Positions 7,508-15,958 are shown, counted from the first letter of the stretch. The stretch is 64,000 nucleotides of DNA from JBCBSK01 sp965250105 (GCA_965250105.1 OZ252290.1:1736001-1800000); one strand, 5' to 3'. The notes: generated by a model not told the origin, from the sequence alone. Program-made: numbers and translations.

Positions 7508-8977
7508 CTATCGGTTCAGGACGTCGAATAACACGCGCGCGCCGTCGACGAGCCGCGCCTCGTCGAAGGCGGCGTAGCCGAGGACAAGCCCCTGAGTCCG
7601 GTTGTGTCCGGCATAGTAGGACGACAAGGGTTGCAGGAATACCCCGGCCCCGCGAGCGCGGGCCGCGATGGCCTTATCGGTCTCGGCAGATGCTCGGTCA
7701 CCACGCAGCCGGACCACGGTATGCATGCCCGCCGACATATCGCCGATCTCGAGCGCATCGCCGAGCCTCTCGGTCAAGGCCTCCGCCAGGATGTCGCGTC
7801 GTTGGCCGTAGATCCGCCGCATGCGCCGGAGATGGGCCGCGAAATGTCCCTCGGTCATGAAACGCGCCAGCACCGGCTGGACCAGGAAGGAGGCGCGCGG
7901 CCCCGTCGCCGACAACCGCTCCCGGATCGCCGTTAGCAGACGATGGGGCGCGACGAGGAAGCCAAGCCGAAAGGCCGGCGACAGCACTTTCGAAAAACTG
8001 CCGAGATAGACGACAGCGCCATGTTCGTCGAGGCTCATCAGGGCCGGCAGCGGCGCGCCGGAATAGCGGAACTCGCTGTCGTAGTCGTCCTCGATCAGGA
8101 GGCCGCCCCCCGCGCGCGCCCAGGCCAGGAGATCGAGCCGCCGCGCGACGGGCAGCGTCATGCCCAACGGAAACTGGCGCGAGGGCGTGACGACCGCGCC
8201 CTTGGCCTCCGGCGCCAGCGCGTTCCCCCGGGCGATGTCGAGACCTTGCGGGCCGACCGGAACCGGACACACCGTCAATCCGGCATCGTCGAGGGCGAGG
8301 TTCAGCGATGCAAATCCCGGATCCTCGACCAGAACGGCGTCGCCCTTTTCAAAGGCGCTGCGAGCGATCAGATCGATCGCGTCACGAGTGCCGGCGGTGA
8401 TGACGATCTGGTCGGGGCTGCAGGCGATGCCGCGCCAGGCGGCCAGATGATCGGCGATGGCGACCCGTAGCGCCGGCCAGCCGAACGGATCCTGATGAGC
8501 GAGCAGGGCGGCGTCCGGCTGCCGCCAGATCCTGTCGCATGTCCGCGACCATTGCCGATGCGGAAACAGCGACAGGTCCGGAAGGGATGTCTGAAAGGGT
8601 CGGATCGGCGATGCCTCGGGCATGACGAAAGGTCGTTCGGGACCGCTGTCCCCACCCTGGCCGGAGCGCAGCACCGTGCCGTCCGGCAGGTCAGCCGTGA
8701 CGAAAACGCCGGAGCCCTGCCGCGTTTCGATATAGCCCTCGCTCTGAAGCTGATCCATGGCCGTCACCACGGTGACGCGGGAAACGGACAATTCGGTGCT
8801 GAGCTTGCGGCTCGACGCAAGCTTGCTGCCGACGGGGAGCCGCCCGGTCAGAATGAGCCGCCTTAGCTGATCGGCGAGCTGAGCATGAAGCGGTGTCCGT
8901 GCCGCCCTGTCGAGCGAAACGGACAGCAGGGAAGCCTGGGCGGCCGTGCGTTTCGCCTGCAAGCGACAATCCTCCAC
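7508..8977 (-). CDS. MocR/PdxR-type GntR regulator with aminotransferase-like domain
   Basis: 489 residues. A GntR winged helix (about 25-95: PLHAQLADQLRRLILTGRL, then SSRKLSTELSVSRVTVVTAM and GYIETRQGSGVFV) is fused to a class I aminotransferase-fold domain (about 130-485). The PLP lysine is expected in YLGSFSKVLSPAFRLGF, and DDYDSEFRY is conserved as in other MocR proteins. Such regulators sense PLP or PLP adducts. The divergent neighbour encodes a pyridoxamine-oxidase-like flavoprotein, a typical MocR partner arrangement. The start at 8977 is the first codon of a plausible coding stretch; a start 30-50 bases downstream is possible. Confidence 0.9.
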   Translation of the reverse strand: MEDCRLQAKRTAAQASLLSVSLDRAARTPLHAQLADQLRRLILTGRLPVGSKLASSRKLSTELSVSRVTVVTAMDQLQSEGYIETRQGSGVFVTADLPDGTVLRSGQGGDSGPERPFVMPEASPIRPFQTSLPDLSLFPHRQWSRTCDRIWRQPDAALLAHQDPFGWPALRVAIADHLAAWRGIACSPDQIVITAGTRDAIDLIARSAFEKGDAVLVEDPGFASLNLALDDAGLTVCPVPVGPQGLDIARGNALAPEAKGAVVTPSRQFPLGMTLPVARRLDLLAWARAGGGLLIEDDYDSEFRYSGAPLPALMSLDEHGAVVYLGSFSKVLSPAFRLGFLVAPHRLLTAIRERLSATGPRASFLVQPVLARFMTEGHFAAHLRRMRRIYGQRRDILAEALTERLGDALEIGDMSAGMHTVVRLRGDRASAETDKAIAARARGAGVFLQPLSSYYAGHNRTQGLVLGYAAFDEARLVDGARVLFDVLNR

Positions 8978-8995
8978 GAGGGCAGGGCGATACCA

Positions 8996-9041
8996 AACTG
9001 GACTTAAGCAATATCGCTGTACTGGCTATTTCTCCAGTCCT
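8996..9041. promoter_or_regulatory. Repeated ACTGG boxes between mocR-type gene and its neighbour
   Basis: Two direct copies of AACTGG/TACTGG (8996 and 9020) and an inverted copy (CCAGT at 9034-9038) form ACTGG-N8-CCAGT in the divergent region. MocR-family regulators typically bind direct repeats next to their own gene, so this is a candidate operator for the regulator at 7508-8977. Short boxes, so only suggestive. Confidence 0.35.
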
Positions 9042-9090
9042 GTTCGCGGCTTATCAGCGAGGCTGGAAATCCCCTAACGAGCCCGGGACA

Positions 9091-9741
9091 ATGACAGCGA
9101 AGCCTTATTCAGACCGCGTTCGCGTGCGCCGCCACCATGAGCGCGGTCACTACGACAGAGCGACGATCCATGCCGTTCTCGATGCCATGCCGATGTGCAG
9201 CGTGGGCTACATCATCCACGGCAGGCCCTATGTCACGCCGACGCTGCAATGGCGCGAGGGCGAGCACGTCTACTGGCATGGCTCATCGGCGAGCCGCATG
9301 CTGCGCAGCGTCGATCAGACCGATGTCTGTGTGACGGTCGCGACCTTCGACGGGTTTGTCCTCGCCCGCTCGGGGATGAACCATTCGCTCAATTCGCGCT
9401 CCGTCATGCTGTTCGGAACGGCGCGCAAGGTGACGGATACGGACCAGAAAGAACAGCACCTCCGGCGCTTCGTCGACGGCCTGTTTCCCGGCCGCTGGGA
9501 CATGCTGCGTCCGATAACCCAACAGGAACTGAAGGCCACGACCCTCATGTCGATGCCCATCGAGGAGGCTTCCGCCAAGATCCGGACCGGCCAGCCGCTC
9601 GACGATGACGATGACTATGCGCTGCCGATCTGGGGCGGCGTGCTGCCGGTGCGGATGCAGGTCCTGCCGCCCGAGCCCGATCCGCGCAACCTCGACGGCG
9701 TCGACATGCCGGAGCACGTCTCGGCGTTCGACTTCGGGTGA
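9091..9741 (+). CDS. Pyridoxamine 5'-phosphate oxidase family flavoprotein (NimA-like)
   Basis: 216 residues from the ATG at 9091; upstream in-frame sequence belongs to the divergent regulator. The FMN-binding split-barrel pattern is visible: MCSVGYIIHGRPYVTPTLQW, then VYWHGSSASRMLRSV, then VCVTVATFDGFVLARSG with SVMLFGTARKV. This matches the pyridoxamine-oxidase-like/NimA-related family (COG3467 type) rather than classical PdxH. It may act on small nitro- or heme-like substrates with FMN or F420; the substrate is not deducible. It is divergent from the MocR-type regulator. Confidence 0.82.
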   Translation: MTAKPYSDRVRVRRHHERGHYDRATIHAVLDAMPMCSVGYIIHGRPYVTPTLQWREGEHVYWHGSSASRMLRSVDQTDVCVTVATFDGFVLARSGMNHSLNSRSVMLFGTARKVTDTDQKEQHLRRFVDGLFPGRWDMLRPITQQELKATTLMSMPIEEASAKIRTGQPLDDDDDYALPIWGGVLPVRMQVLPPEPDPRNLDGVDMPEHVSAFDFG

Positions 9742-9793
9742 TCGCGCGCCACCCGTGCTGGCGGCGGGGCCGCGCGCCAGGCACGCGATCCTG

Positions 9794-10558
9794 ATGGGTG
9801 CCGTTCCCCTCGACGCCACGGCCCTGATCCTAACCGGCTTCGGCGCCCTGCTGGCGGGTTTCGCCACCGGGCTGACCGGCTTCGGCACCGGACTGGTTGC
9901 GTCGGGCGTCTGGTTCCATGTCCTGCCGCCGGAGACGGTTCCACCTCTGGTGGTCCTGTCGTCGGTCGCCGCCCAGCTTGTCGGCCTGATCGCGGTGCGC
10001 AAGGCCTTTGACTGGCGCCGCGCCTGGCCGTTCCTCGCCTGTGGCGCGGCGGGCGTGCCGGTCGGCGTCGCCACGCTTACGGTTGTCTCGCCTTTGCTGC
10101 TTCGCACCGTCATCGGCATATTTCTGCTGGCCTATGCGATCATCGATCTGTTCGGCCGTTCCCGGCTCGGCGTCCCCAACCTCAGAAGCAGATCTGCCGA
10201 TGGCTGCATCGGGCTCGGCGGTGGCTTCCTGGGTGGTTTTGCCGGGCTGTCCGGCCCGCTGCCGCTGATCTGGCTGCAACTGACCAACCGCGATGCCACC
10301 ACCGATGCGCACCGCGCCATCTATCAGCCCTTTAACCTCGTCATTCTCGGGCTCGCCGGTATCGGCATGGCGGTCGCCGGGCAGATCACGGCGGATGTTC
10401 TCTTGATCGCCACGCTCAGCCTGCCCGCGACGCTGATCGGATCCTGGATCGGCGCGCGGCTCTACAAGCGGATCTCGATGGACCGGTTTCGCCGCCTGGT
10501 GCTCACTCTGCTGCTTCTTTCGGGCGCTCTCCTGATCGCGCAGGCGTTAGGCGGATGA
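9794..10558 (+). CDS. TauE/SafE family sulfite exporter-like permease
   Basis: 254 residues, about eight hydrophobic segments. The N-terminal repeat contains GFGALLAGFATGLTGFGTGLV and the second half contains GLGGGFLGGFAGLSGPL, the paired glycine-rich repeats of TauE/SafE proteins. The family exports sulfite, sulfoacetate or related organic anions. Start placed at the ATG at 9794, where the hydrophobic sequence begins. It follows the pyridoxamine-oxidase-like gene by 52 bases on the same strand. Its end overlaps the convergent MFS gene by 12 bases. Confidence 0.85.
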   Translation: MGAVPLDATALILTGFGALLAGFATGLTGFGTGLVASGVWFHVLPPETVPPLVVLSSVAAQLVGLIAVRKAFDWRRAWPFLACGAAGVPVGVATLTVVSPLLLRTVIGIFLLAYAIIDLFGRSRLGVPNLRSRSADGCIGLGGGFLGGFAGLSGPLPLIWLQLTNRDATTDAHRAIYQPFNLVILGLAGIGMAVAGQITADVLLIATLSLPATLIGSWIGARLYKRISMDRFRRLVLTLLLLSGALLIAQALGG

Positions 10559-11716
10559 AGTTCGATGGGCCTGACCACGCACGAGGCCCAGAACGGCCAA
10601 GCACCATTCGACGAGACCGAGCACGGCCAGCACCAGCAGAAGCATCCCTGCGCCATGGGTCGCGATCACCCAGCCGCCGAGGAACGGCGCGCCATAAAGG
10701 CCGAGAAAATAGGCCAGCGGAAACACTAGGAGCGCCGGCGACACAAGGTCCTGCCGGTCGATATTGGCGACGATGCCGTTGAGCACCGAATAGGTCAGCC
10801 CATAGCCTACCGCGAACAGGACCGTCGTCGCGCCATAAACAAGCGGCGATTGCGGAACCACCACCCAACACAGGAGCGCCGCGACCATCAGCCCCAAGAG
10901 CGCGACAGCCGTCGGATAGGGCGGCTGCCGGCCGATATGCGCGGCAAGGCTCAACCGCGCCGCGACGACCGTGACCACGAAGACGGCGAAGAACAAAGCG
11001 TAGTCGACACCGATCGCCTCGGAGATCGGTGCCTGGAAGCTCGTCAGGCAGCCGAAAATGCCGCCGCCGATCGCGATCATGACCGTCGGCAGGGCGGCAC
11101 GGGTTCCGAGAACCCTGAAGAACACGGCCAGAGTAAGCGATGTCGCCCCGTGGCCGGTCGCGAGATCGGAGCGCATAAGCACCAGCGCCAGCCCGGCGCT
11201 CATCAGCGACAGGCCAGCCGCGATGGCGAACACGCCCGATACGGACAGGCCGGCCCAGCCCAGCGCCCGGCCGAGAACCGGACCCAGCCCGATGCCGAGC
11301 ATCATCAGACCGGAGACGATCGTCAGATATTTCACCCGATCCTCGGGCCGCGCCCGATTGATCGCCAACAAGGGCGTCAGGAGATAGAACACCGCCCAGC
11401 CGGCCCCGAAGCCGACCCCGACCAGGACCAGCGCCGGGAACGCGTCGGACGCCGTCGCCATGATCGCGAAGGCAGTGGCCTGCGCGACGCCGGCGAGCGC
11501 CACGCCGCCGGCGCGGCCGACCCGGTCCGCCAGATGGCCGCTCAACCAGCCCGTCAGCAAGGCGGCGACCATGCTAACCCCCAGGATCTGGCCGACAAAA
11601 GCTTCGTCACCGCCGATCCCGGCGACGCGCAACGGCAACAGGAATGTCATGCCGTAAGCGGTCGCATGCGCCACCGTCAGCCCGCCGATGAGCGTCAGAT
11701 CCCTTGCCCGCACCAT
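10547..11716 (-). CDS. MFS transporter
   Basis: 389 residues from the ATG at 11716 (MVRARDLTLIGGL); the preceding in-frame sequence overlaps the Nudix gene and is not coding. Twelve hydrophobic segments are present. The MFS loop 2-3 motif appears as GWLSGHLADRVGRAGG (about residues 60-75). It is probably a small-molecule efflux or uptake permease; the substrate cannot be inferred. It is convergent with the TauE gene and divergent from the Nudix gene across 129 bases. Confidence 0.88.
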   Translation of the reverse strand: MVRARDLTLIGGLTVAHATAYGMTFLLPLRVAGIGGDEAFVGQILGVSMVAALLTGWLSGHLADRVGRAGGVALAGVAQATAFAIMATASDAFPALVLVGVGFGAGWAVFYLLTPLLAINRARPEDRVKYLTIVSGLMMLGIGLGPVLGRALGWAGLSVSGVFAIAAGLSLMSAGLALVLMRSDLATGHGATSLTLAVFFRVLGTRAALPTVMIAIGGGIFGCLTSFQAPISEAIGVDYALFFAVFVVTVVAARLSLAAHIGRQPPYPTAVALLGLMVAALLCWVVVPQSPLVYGATTVLFAVGYGLTYSVLNGIVANIDRQDLVSPALLVFPLAYFLGLYGAPFLGGWVIATHGAGMLLLVLAVLGLVEWCLAVLGLVRGQAHRTSSA

Positions 11717-11845
11717 GCCGGCCCCGTCCGTTCCATCGGCGGAGCCTTGCCCGAGGAGTGGACATGGGAAAATATCCAGTTCGGCCGGCATCAAGCAGTC
11801 CAGTGAAGCGCGCGGCACCGGCCGATCGATGCAGGAGCCCATGAC

Positions 11846-12286
11846 GTGACATCGAAACGAGACATCCCGGTCGCGGCGGCCATCGCGCTGGTCGTCGAGG
11901 ACGGCCAGATCCTGCTCGTCCGCCGCGCGAACCGGCCGGACGCGGGGCGGTGGGGCTTTCCCGGCGGCAAGGTCGAGTTCGGCGAAACGGTCCTTGCCGC
12001 GGCGGAACGGGAGCTGGCCGAAGAGACCGGTGTTCAAGGCAAGGCGTTGCGTGTGATCACCGCCGTCGAGGCGTTCGACCGGGACGCGGCCAATGATCTC
12101 AGCCAACACTTCATCCTCATCGGCGTTTTGTGCCGCTGGCTGTCCGGCGCGCCGGTCGCAAGCGACGACGCGCTCGAGGCGACCTGGTTCGACCCGGCCG
12201 ATCTCGAGACCGGCGATCTCGCGCTGAGCCTCGATGTCGCCGAGGTCGCCGCGCTCGCCTTCGCCGAGGCCGGGGAGGCCATATGA
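11846..12286 (+). CDS. Nudix hydrolase (ADP-ribose pyrophosphatase-like)
   Basis: 146 residues with a complete Nudix box at 41-63: Gly41, Glu47 and the REL-EET-G core (R55-E56, E59-E60, G62). It is preceded by RWGFPGG, as in the MutT/ADP-ribose pyrophosphatase group. It hydrolyses a nucleoside diphosphate linked to another moiety; the exact substrate is unknown. Its stop overlaps, as ATGA, the start of a thiD-like remnant. Nudix proteins of this type are sometimes found beside thiamine genes, so it may once have belonged to a thiamine-related operon. Confidence 0.88.
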   Translation: MTSKRDIPVAAAIALVVEDGQILLVRRANRPDAGRWGFPGGKVEFGETVLAAAERELAEETGVQGKALRVITAVEAFDRDAANDLSQHFILIGVLCRWLSGAPVASDDALEATWFDPADLETGDLALSLDVAEVAALAFAEAGEAI

Positions 12287-12381
12287 TCGCCAATGGGCCG
12301 ACCATCGCCGATACCGATGCTTCGGGCGGCGCGGGGATACAGGCCGACCTCAAGACGATCTCGGCGCTCGGCGCCTGGTAG
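12283..12381 (+). pseudogene. thiD: Truncated thiD (hydroxymethylpyrimidine kinase) remnant
   Basis: The ATG overlaps the Nudix stop. The 32 codons before a TAG read MIANGPTIADTDASGGAGI then QADLKTISALGAW. This matches the conserved ThiD N-terminus (family form: TIAGSDPSGGAGIQADLKTFSALGVYG), with the substrate-binding SGGAGIQADLK intact. After the TAG, no frame of the next 115 bases resembles ThiD, so about 88 percent of the gene is gone. It is a non-functional remnant, and it lies 1.5 kb from the thiE/thiM operon. Confidence 0.8.
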
Positions 12382-12496
12382 CCGAGGGCGATAGACGCTA
12401 GGTCCTGGTGAGGGTCTAACGGTTCGTGGCGTTGCCGCAAAGTACTAGGGCCTCGCCACGACCGGGGCTTCAATATGATCGACCGCGGGGGCTGAG

Positions 12497-13342
12497 ATGA
12501 CGACCGGCGTTTTTGTCATGGTGCTCGGCGCGGCCCTGCTGCACGCGGCATGGAACGCCCTGGTCAAGGTCAATGCCGACCGGCTCGTGATGATCGCCAT
12601 CATGATGATGAGCCAGGTTGGGATCGCCATGCTGGTGGTTCCGTTCGTGGCGTTTCCGACGCCGCAAGCCTGGCCCTATATCTGGGCGTCGACCGTCCTG
12701 AACACGGCCTATTGCGTGTTCCTGATCAACGCCTACCGCCATGGCGATCTGAGCCATGTCTATCCGATTTCGCGGGGGTCCGCGCCGCTGATCGTCGCGG
12801 TCATCTCGGTCGCGATTGTCGGCGAGACATTGTCCCGCCAGGCCGGCCTGTCGGTCGTCATCATCGCATTGGGGATCATGAGCCTGACCTTGACGCGCGG
12901 CGCGGCCGGTTTCAAGGAACCGAGGGCCCTGCTCTACGCCCTTGGCACGGGCGTCTTCATCGCCGGATATACGATCGTCGATGGTTTGGGCGCCCGCCTC
13001 GCCGACAGCGCCCACAGCTATACCTTCTGGGTTCACCTGGTGAACGGCATTCCGATCGCCCTGATCGCACTCTATCTGCGACGCGGTCGGATCTTGATGT
13101 CGGTGCGGCAATCCTGGAAGGTCGGCGTGCTCGGCGGCATGATATCACTGCTGGCCTATTGGATCGTCATCTGGGCCATGACGCAGGCGCCACTGGCGCT
13201 TGTCTCCGCCGTCCGGGAAACCAGCATGGTATTCGCCGTGCTCCTTGGCGTGTTCGTGCTCAGGGAGCGTCTCGATCTGGCCCGTCTGGCATCCATCGGC
13301 ACGACCCTGATCGGAACGGTCATGCTCAAACTGTCGCGGTGA
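12497..13342 (+). CDS. DMT superfamily (EamA) transporter
   Basis: 281 residues and ten hydrophobic segments. Start LGAALLHAAWNALVKVNADR and the middle SHVYPISRGSAPLIVAV match the EamA subgroup with the conserved 'PISRG.AP' motif. A second half ends with RETSMVFAVLLGVFVLRERL, the usual C-terminal EamA signature. It is a putative exporter or importer of small metabolites, of unknown substrate. It follows the thiD remnant on the same strand by 115 bases that hold nothing recognisable. Confidence 0.87.
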   Translation: MTTGVFVMVLGAALLHAAWNALVKVNADRLVMIAIMMMSQVGIAMLVVPFVAFPTPQAWPYIWASTVLNTAYCVFLINAYRHGDLSHVYPISRGSAPLIVAVISVAIVGETLSRQAGLSVVIIALGIMSLTLTRGAAGFKEPRALLYALGTGVFIAGYTIVDGLGARLADSAHSYTFWVHLVNGIPIALIALYLRRGRILMSVRQSWKVGVLGGMISLLAYWIVIWAMTQAPLALVSAVRETSMVFAVLLGVFVLRERLDLARLASIGTTLIGTVMLKLSR

Positions 13343-13451
13343 GCGCTGCTCAAGCAGGCCGGTGACGCGGTGCTCATCCATGCGGGGCGGGCGGATTGAT
13401 GGACTCTATGGTAGAGGGGATGTCCGCGCTCATTGCGCACACAACGTCGCT

Positions 13452-13808
13452 TCAGATGCGCGGCTTCGGGGCGGGCGCGCGATCGGAGTCACCGGAATTG
13501 GGTTCTCCCTTGGGTTCGATCAGAAGCACCTTGACCTCTTTATCCGCTCTCGGCCGATGCACGACCCCTTTGGGAACGATGAACAATTCACCGGCCTTCA
13601 CCAAACGTGACGGCTCTCCCTCGATGTCCATCTCCATCTCGCCTTCCAGGACATAGAAGAAGTCATCGGTCGTATCGTGCTTGTGGAATGGAAACTCACC
13701 GATGAATTTCACGACCATCACGTCATTGTCGTTGTAATCGGCGATCACGTGCGGGTCCCAATGGCTTAAGAACCGGCTCAGCTTTTCGGAGAGGTTGACG
13801 GTTTTCAT
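13452..13808 (-). CDS. Cupin domain protein
   Basis: 118 residues. A single conserved beta-barrel cupin carries motif 1 FPFHKHDTTDDFFYVLEGE (two histidines and a glutamate) and motif 2 ELFIVPKGVVHRP (histidine). These residues would bind one divalent metal. Start chosen at the ATG at 13808, preceded by an AGGA ribosome-binding site; the upstream in-frame extension is not cupin-like. Function may be an isomerase, dioxygenase or sensor. It is downstream of thiE on the same strand after 106 bases, with no obvious functional link to it. Confidence 0.85.
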   Translation of the reverse strand: MKTVNLSEKLSRFLSHWDPHVIADYNDNDVMVVKFIGEFPFHKHDTTDDFFYVLEGEMEMDIEGEPSRLVKAGELFIVPKGVVHRPRADKEVKVLLIEPKGEPNSGDSDRAPAPKPRI

Positions 13809-13914
13809 CGTTGTTTTCCTGCTTGCTCGAAACGGCCCGTCGAGAGGTCCATGGGCGTTGCGGCACGAAGACATGCCTGACGTCGACCTTCAAGCGCCGG
13901 ATCTGGCGTTCCAA

Positions 13915-14568
13915 TCAGACTGATACCCTCGTTTCCGACAGTTCAGCCCTGAGCGTCCGCGCCTCGGCCTCCGGATCGGGCTGGCCGCAGATCGCCGACA
14001 CCACGGCAACGCCTTGGGCACCAGCGGCAAGCGCTTGTCCGACATGGTGGGCCTTCAACCCGCCGATGGCGACGGCGGGCACCGGGCTGGCGGCGATCAA
14101 AGCGGCCAAACCATCGAAGCCGACCGCGGGCGCGTGCCCGGGCTTGGTCGGCGTGGCGAGGACCGGACCGGCGCTGACATAGTCCACCAGCGCCGGGTCG
14201 ACCCTCTCGGCCTGGTCGAGCGTTTCGACCGACAGGCCAAGGATAAGATCCGACCCGATCCGTGTCCGCGCCTCGGACGCCGACATGTCGCCCTGCCCGA
14301 CATGCAGCCCGTCGGCGCCGATGGCGATCGCGGCCTCCGCATCGTCATTGACGATGAGCTTCGCCTCCGTTCCCGCCAACGCGGCCTTGAGCGCCCGGCC
14401 GGTCTCGATCATCCGCGCCGTGCCACCCTCCTTGTCGCGCAGCTGCACGAGCGTGGCGCCGCCCGCGACCGCGCGCCGCGCGGTTTCGACCATGCCCGGG
14501 TCCTGGTCCGTTTCCCGGCACAGAAACGGATCGAGGACGAGATAAAGTGAAAGATCGAACCTGGTCAT
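13915..14568 (-). CDS. thiE: Thiamine-phosphate synthase
   Basis: 217 residues. It joins HMP pyrophosphate and hydroxyethylthiazole phosphate to give thiamine phosphate. ThiE hallmarks are in order: TLVQLRDK (pyrophosphate site), LIVNDDAEAAIAIGADGLH with HVGQGD, the SAGPVLATPTKPGH loop (thiazole phosphate), and the C-terminal PAVAIGG and GAQGVAVVSAI. Its start overlaps the thiM stop as ATGA, so the two are translationally coupled in one operon under the TPP riboswitch upstream. Substrate HMP-PP would require ThiD made elsewhere, because the local thiD copy is a remnant. Confidence 0.94.
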   Translation of the reverse strand: MTRFDLSLYLVLDPFLCRETDQDPGMVETARRAVAGGATLVQLRDKEGGTARMIETGRALKAALAGTEAKLIVNDDAEAAIAIGADGLHVGQGDMSASEARTRIGSDLILGLSVETLDQAERVDPALVDYVSAGPVLATPTKPGHAPAVGFDGLAALIAASPVPAVAIGGLKAHHVGQALAAGAQGVAVVSAICGQPDPEAEARTLRAELSETRVSV

Positions 14569-15374
14569 GCGGGAACGGCCTCGCCGTCCGTGATCTCCGC
14601 CTCGTCGTCGAGCGCGGCGGGCGTCACGCCATGCAGCGTGTCGACGAAGCGCCAGCCGAAACCGCCCGGGCCGGCGGCGCTTTCGTGCGTCCGCCTGCCC
14701 GCCACGCCGAACAAGGCCAGCGCACCGACCGTCGCGTCATAGGGATCGTCGGCGACCGCCGCGAAGGCGCCGCACAACCCGGTCAGCGCGCAGCCCATCG
14801 CCGTATTGAGCGGCATCCAGCACGAGCCGCCGCCGATCCGCGCGGCCCGCGCGCCATCGGTCACATAGTCCCCCGGCCCCGTCACCGCGACGACGGCGCC
14901 AGTGTCCCGCGCCAGGCGGCCGGCGGCCTCTTCGGCCACATCCACGCCATCGCGCCCGTCGACCCCCTGCCCCCGGCTGGCCTCGCCGGCCAGCGCCAGG
15001 ATTTCCGACGCATTGGCCCGGATGATGGCCGGCTCGAGCGCCACGAGTTCGGCGGCGGCGCGGCGGCGAAACGCCGTCGCCTGACAGGCCACCGGATCGA
15101 AGACCCAAGGTCGCCTCGCGCGGTGGGCACCGCCAATGGCCGCGCGGGCGCCCTCCAGCATGGGATTCGACAGCGTGCCGATATTCACCGTCAGCGCAGC
15201 GGCGATCTCGGCGAAATCGCCGGCCTCCTCGGCATCGCCGACCATGGCGGGCGAGGCGCCGACCGCCAGCAGCACATTGGCGGTGACCGTCATGGCGACG
15301 TGATTGGTGATGCACTGGACGAGCGGCGTCTCCGCGCGCAGTTTCTCCAAGAGATCTCCCGGCGACCGGCTCAT
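14565..15374 (-). CDS. thiM: Hydroxyethylthiazole kinase
   Basis: 269 residues. It phosphorylates hydroxyethylthiazole for thiamine salvage. ThiM features: PLVQCITNHVAMTVTANVLL (about 18-37), NIGTLSNPML, DPVACQATAFRR (family DPVGAGAT-like substrate loop), RANASEI, and TGPGDYVTDG. The catalytic region reads TAMGCALTG where the usual family motif is TGTGC: the cysteine is retained, but one glycine and one threonine of the phosphate loop are replaced. Activity is probable but worth testing. The gene is the first of the thiM-thiE operon; the TPP riboswitch begins 378 bases upstream. Confidence 0.92.
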   Translation of the reverse strand: MSRSPGDLLEKLRAETPLVQCITNHVAMTVTANVLLAVGASPAMVGDAEEAGDFAEIAAALTVNIGTLSNPMLEGARAAIGGAHRARRPWVFDPVACQATAFRRRAAAELVALEPAIIRANASEILALAGEASRGQGVDGRDGVDVAEEAAGRLARDTGAVVAVTGPGDYVTDGARAARIGGGSCWMPLNTAMGCALTGLCGAFAAVADDPYDATVGALALFGVAGRRTHESAAGPGGFGWRFVDTLHGVTPAALDDEAEITDGEAVPA

Positions 15375-15752
15375 CGGGCGCCCTCCGGCCCTGCCTGGAC
15401 ATGGTTATCCTGCCGGAACGGCGGGCGTTGGCTCGCCATGCGTTCCTTTCGAGCCTCGGCGCGATCGGCGTCCGACGGGCGCGTGGCACGGCATATCGGG
15501 CCGCGAATGATGGGTTTCATGGCGTGGAACCTCCGCGCTCTTTGCGCGCTGTCGGCGAAAGCCGGTCACGGACGTGATCCGGGGTGGACACCGGTTTCCC
15601 GGGCCGACAGCACGACAAACAAGGGCTTGGCGCCGATCAGTCCAATCGGCTCCAAGTGATGGAGACCCAGTTCCGCCGTATCGAATGGAGAGTGGCCGCG
15701 CGAGATCCGCCTGAACTCAAGAGCACGGTCCTCGCCGCGCGGCCGGTGCACC
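15375..15752 (-). other. Long leader between TPP riboswitch and thiM, no recognised gene
   Basis: 378 bases between the riboswitch 3' end and the thiM start. A 62-codon reading frame (15566-15754) begins right at the riboswitch end but has no recognisable domain or family resemblance. Nothing else was identified. The length is unusual for a riboswitch-controlled gene and leaves room for a terminator, an upstream peptide or an eroded gene. Confidence 0.5.
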
Positions 15753-15849
15753 ATCCCTACGCCAGTGTGAACTGGATCAGGTTCATCGGGTCACTGCGCT
15801 GCGCCGGCCGGCGCCATCAGTTTCTCAGCCCCTTGTCGGGACTCCCCGG
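15753..15849 (-). ncRNA. TPP (thi-box) riboswitch upstream of thiM-thiE
   Basis: The minus strand shows the conserved thi-box blocks: a GGGGAGTCCCG helix, the CTGAGA core (here GGGGCTGAGAAACTG), and the downstream block GATGAACCTGATCCAGTTC, which then closes as ACACTGGCGTAGGGA. Spacing between the CTGAGA and ACCTGATC blocks fits the family. It binds thiamine pyrophosphate and should switch off thiM-thiE when thiamine is plentiful. Confidence 0.93.
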
Positions 15850-15852
15850 GTG

Positions 15853-15890
15853 AATGCCCAAACACTGCGGAGCGGCGACCGGTTTGTCAA
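15853..15890 (-). promoter_or_regulatory. Candidate promoter for the thiM leader
   Basis: On the minus strand a TTGACA (15885-15890) stands about 35 bases before the riboswitch 5' end. The -10 region 17 bases downstream is poor (CAGTGT), so only the -35 match and position support it. Confidence 0.35.
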
Positions 15891-15958
15891 TCGCCACGGA
15901 CCACCACGGCTGCGGGTCTTCGGACGAGAGGCCGCGCGCGGCGCCTAGAGCCGTGGCC

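Noticed and set aside
15566..15754. 62-codon frame between the TPP riboswitch and thiM
   Set aside because: No family resemblance and no ribosome-binding site that I can identify; listed only as part of the leader.
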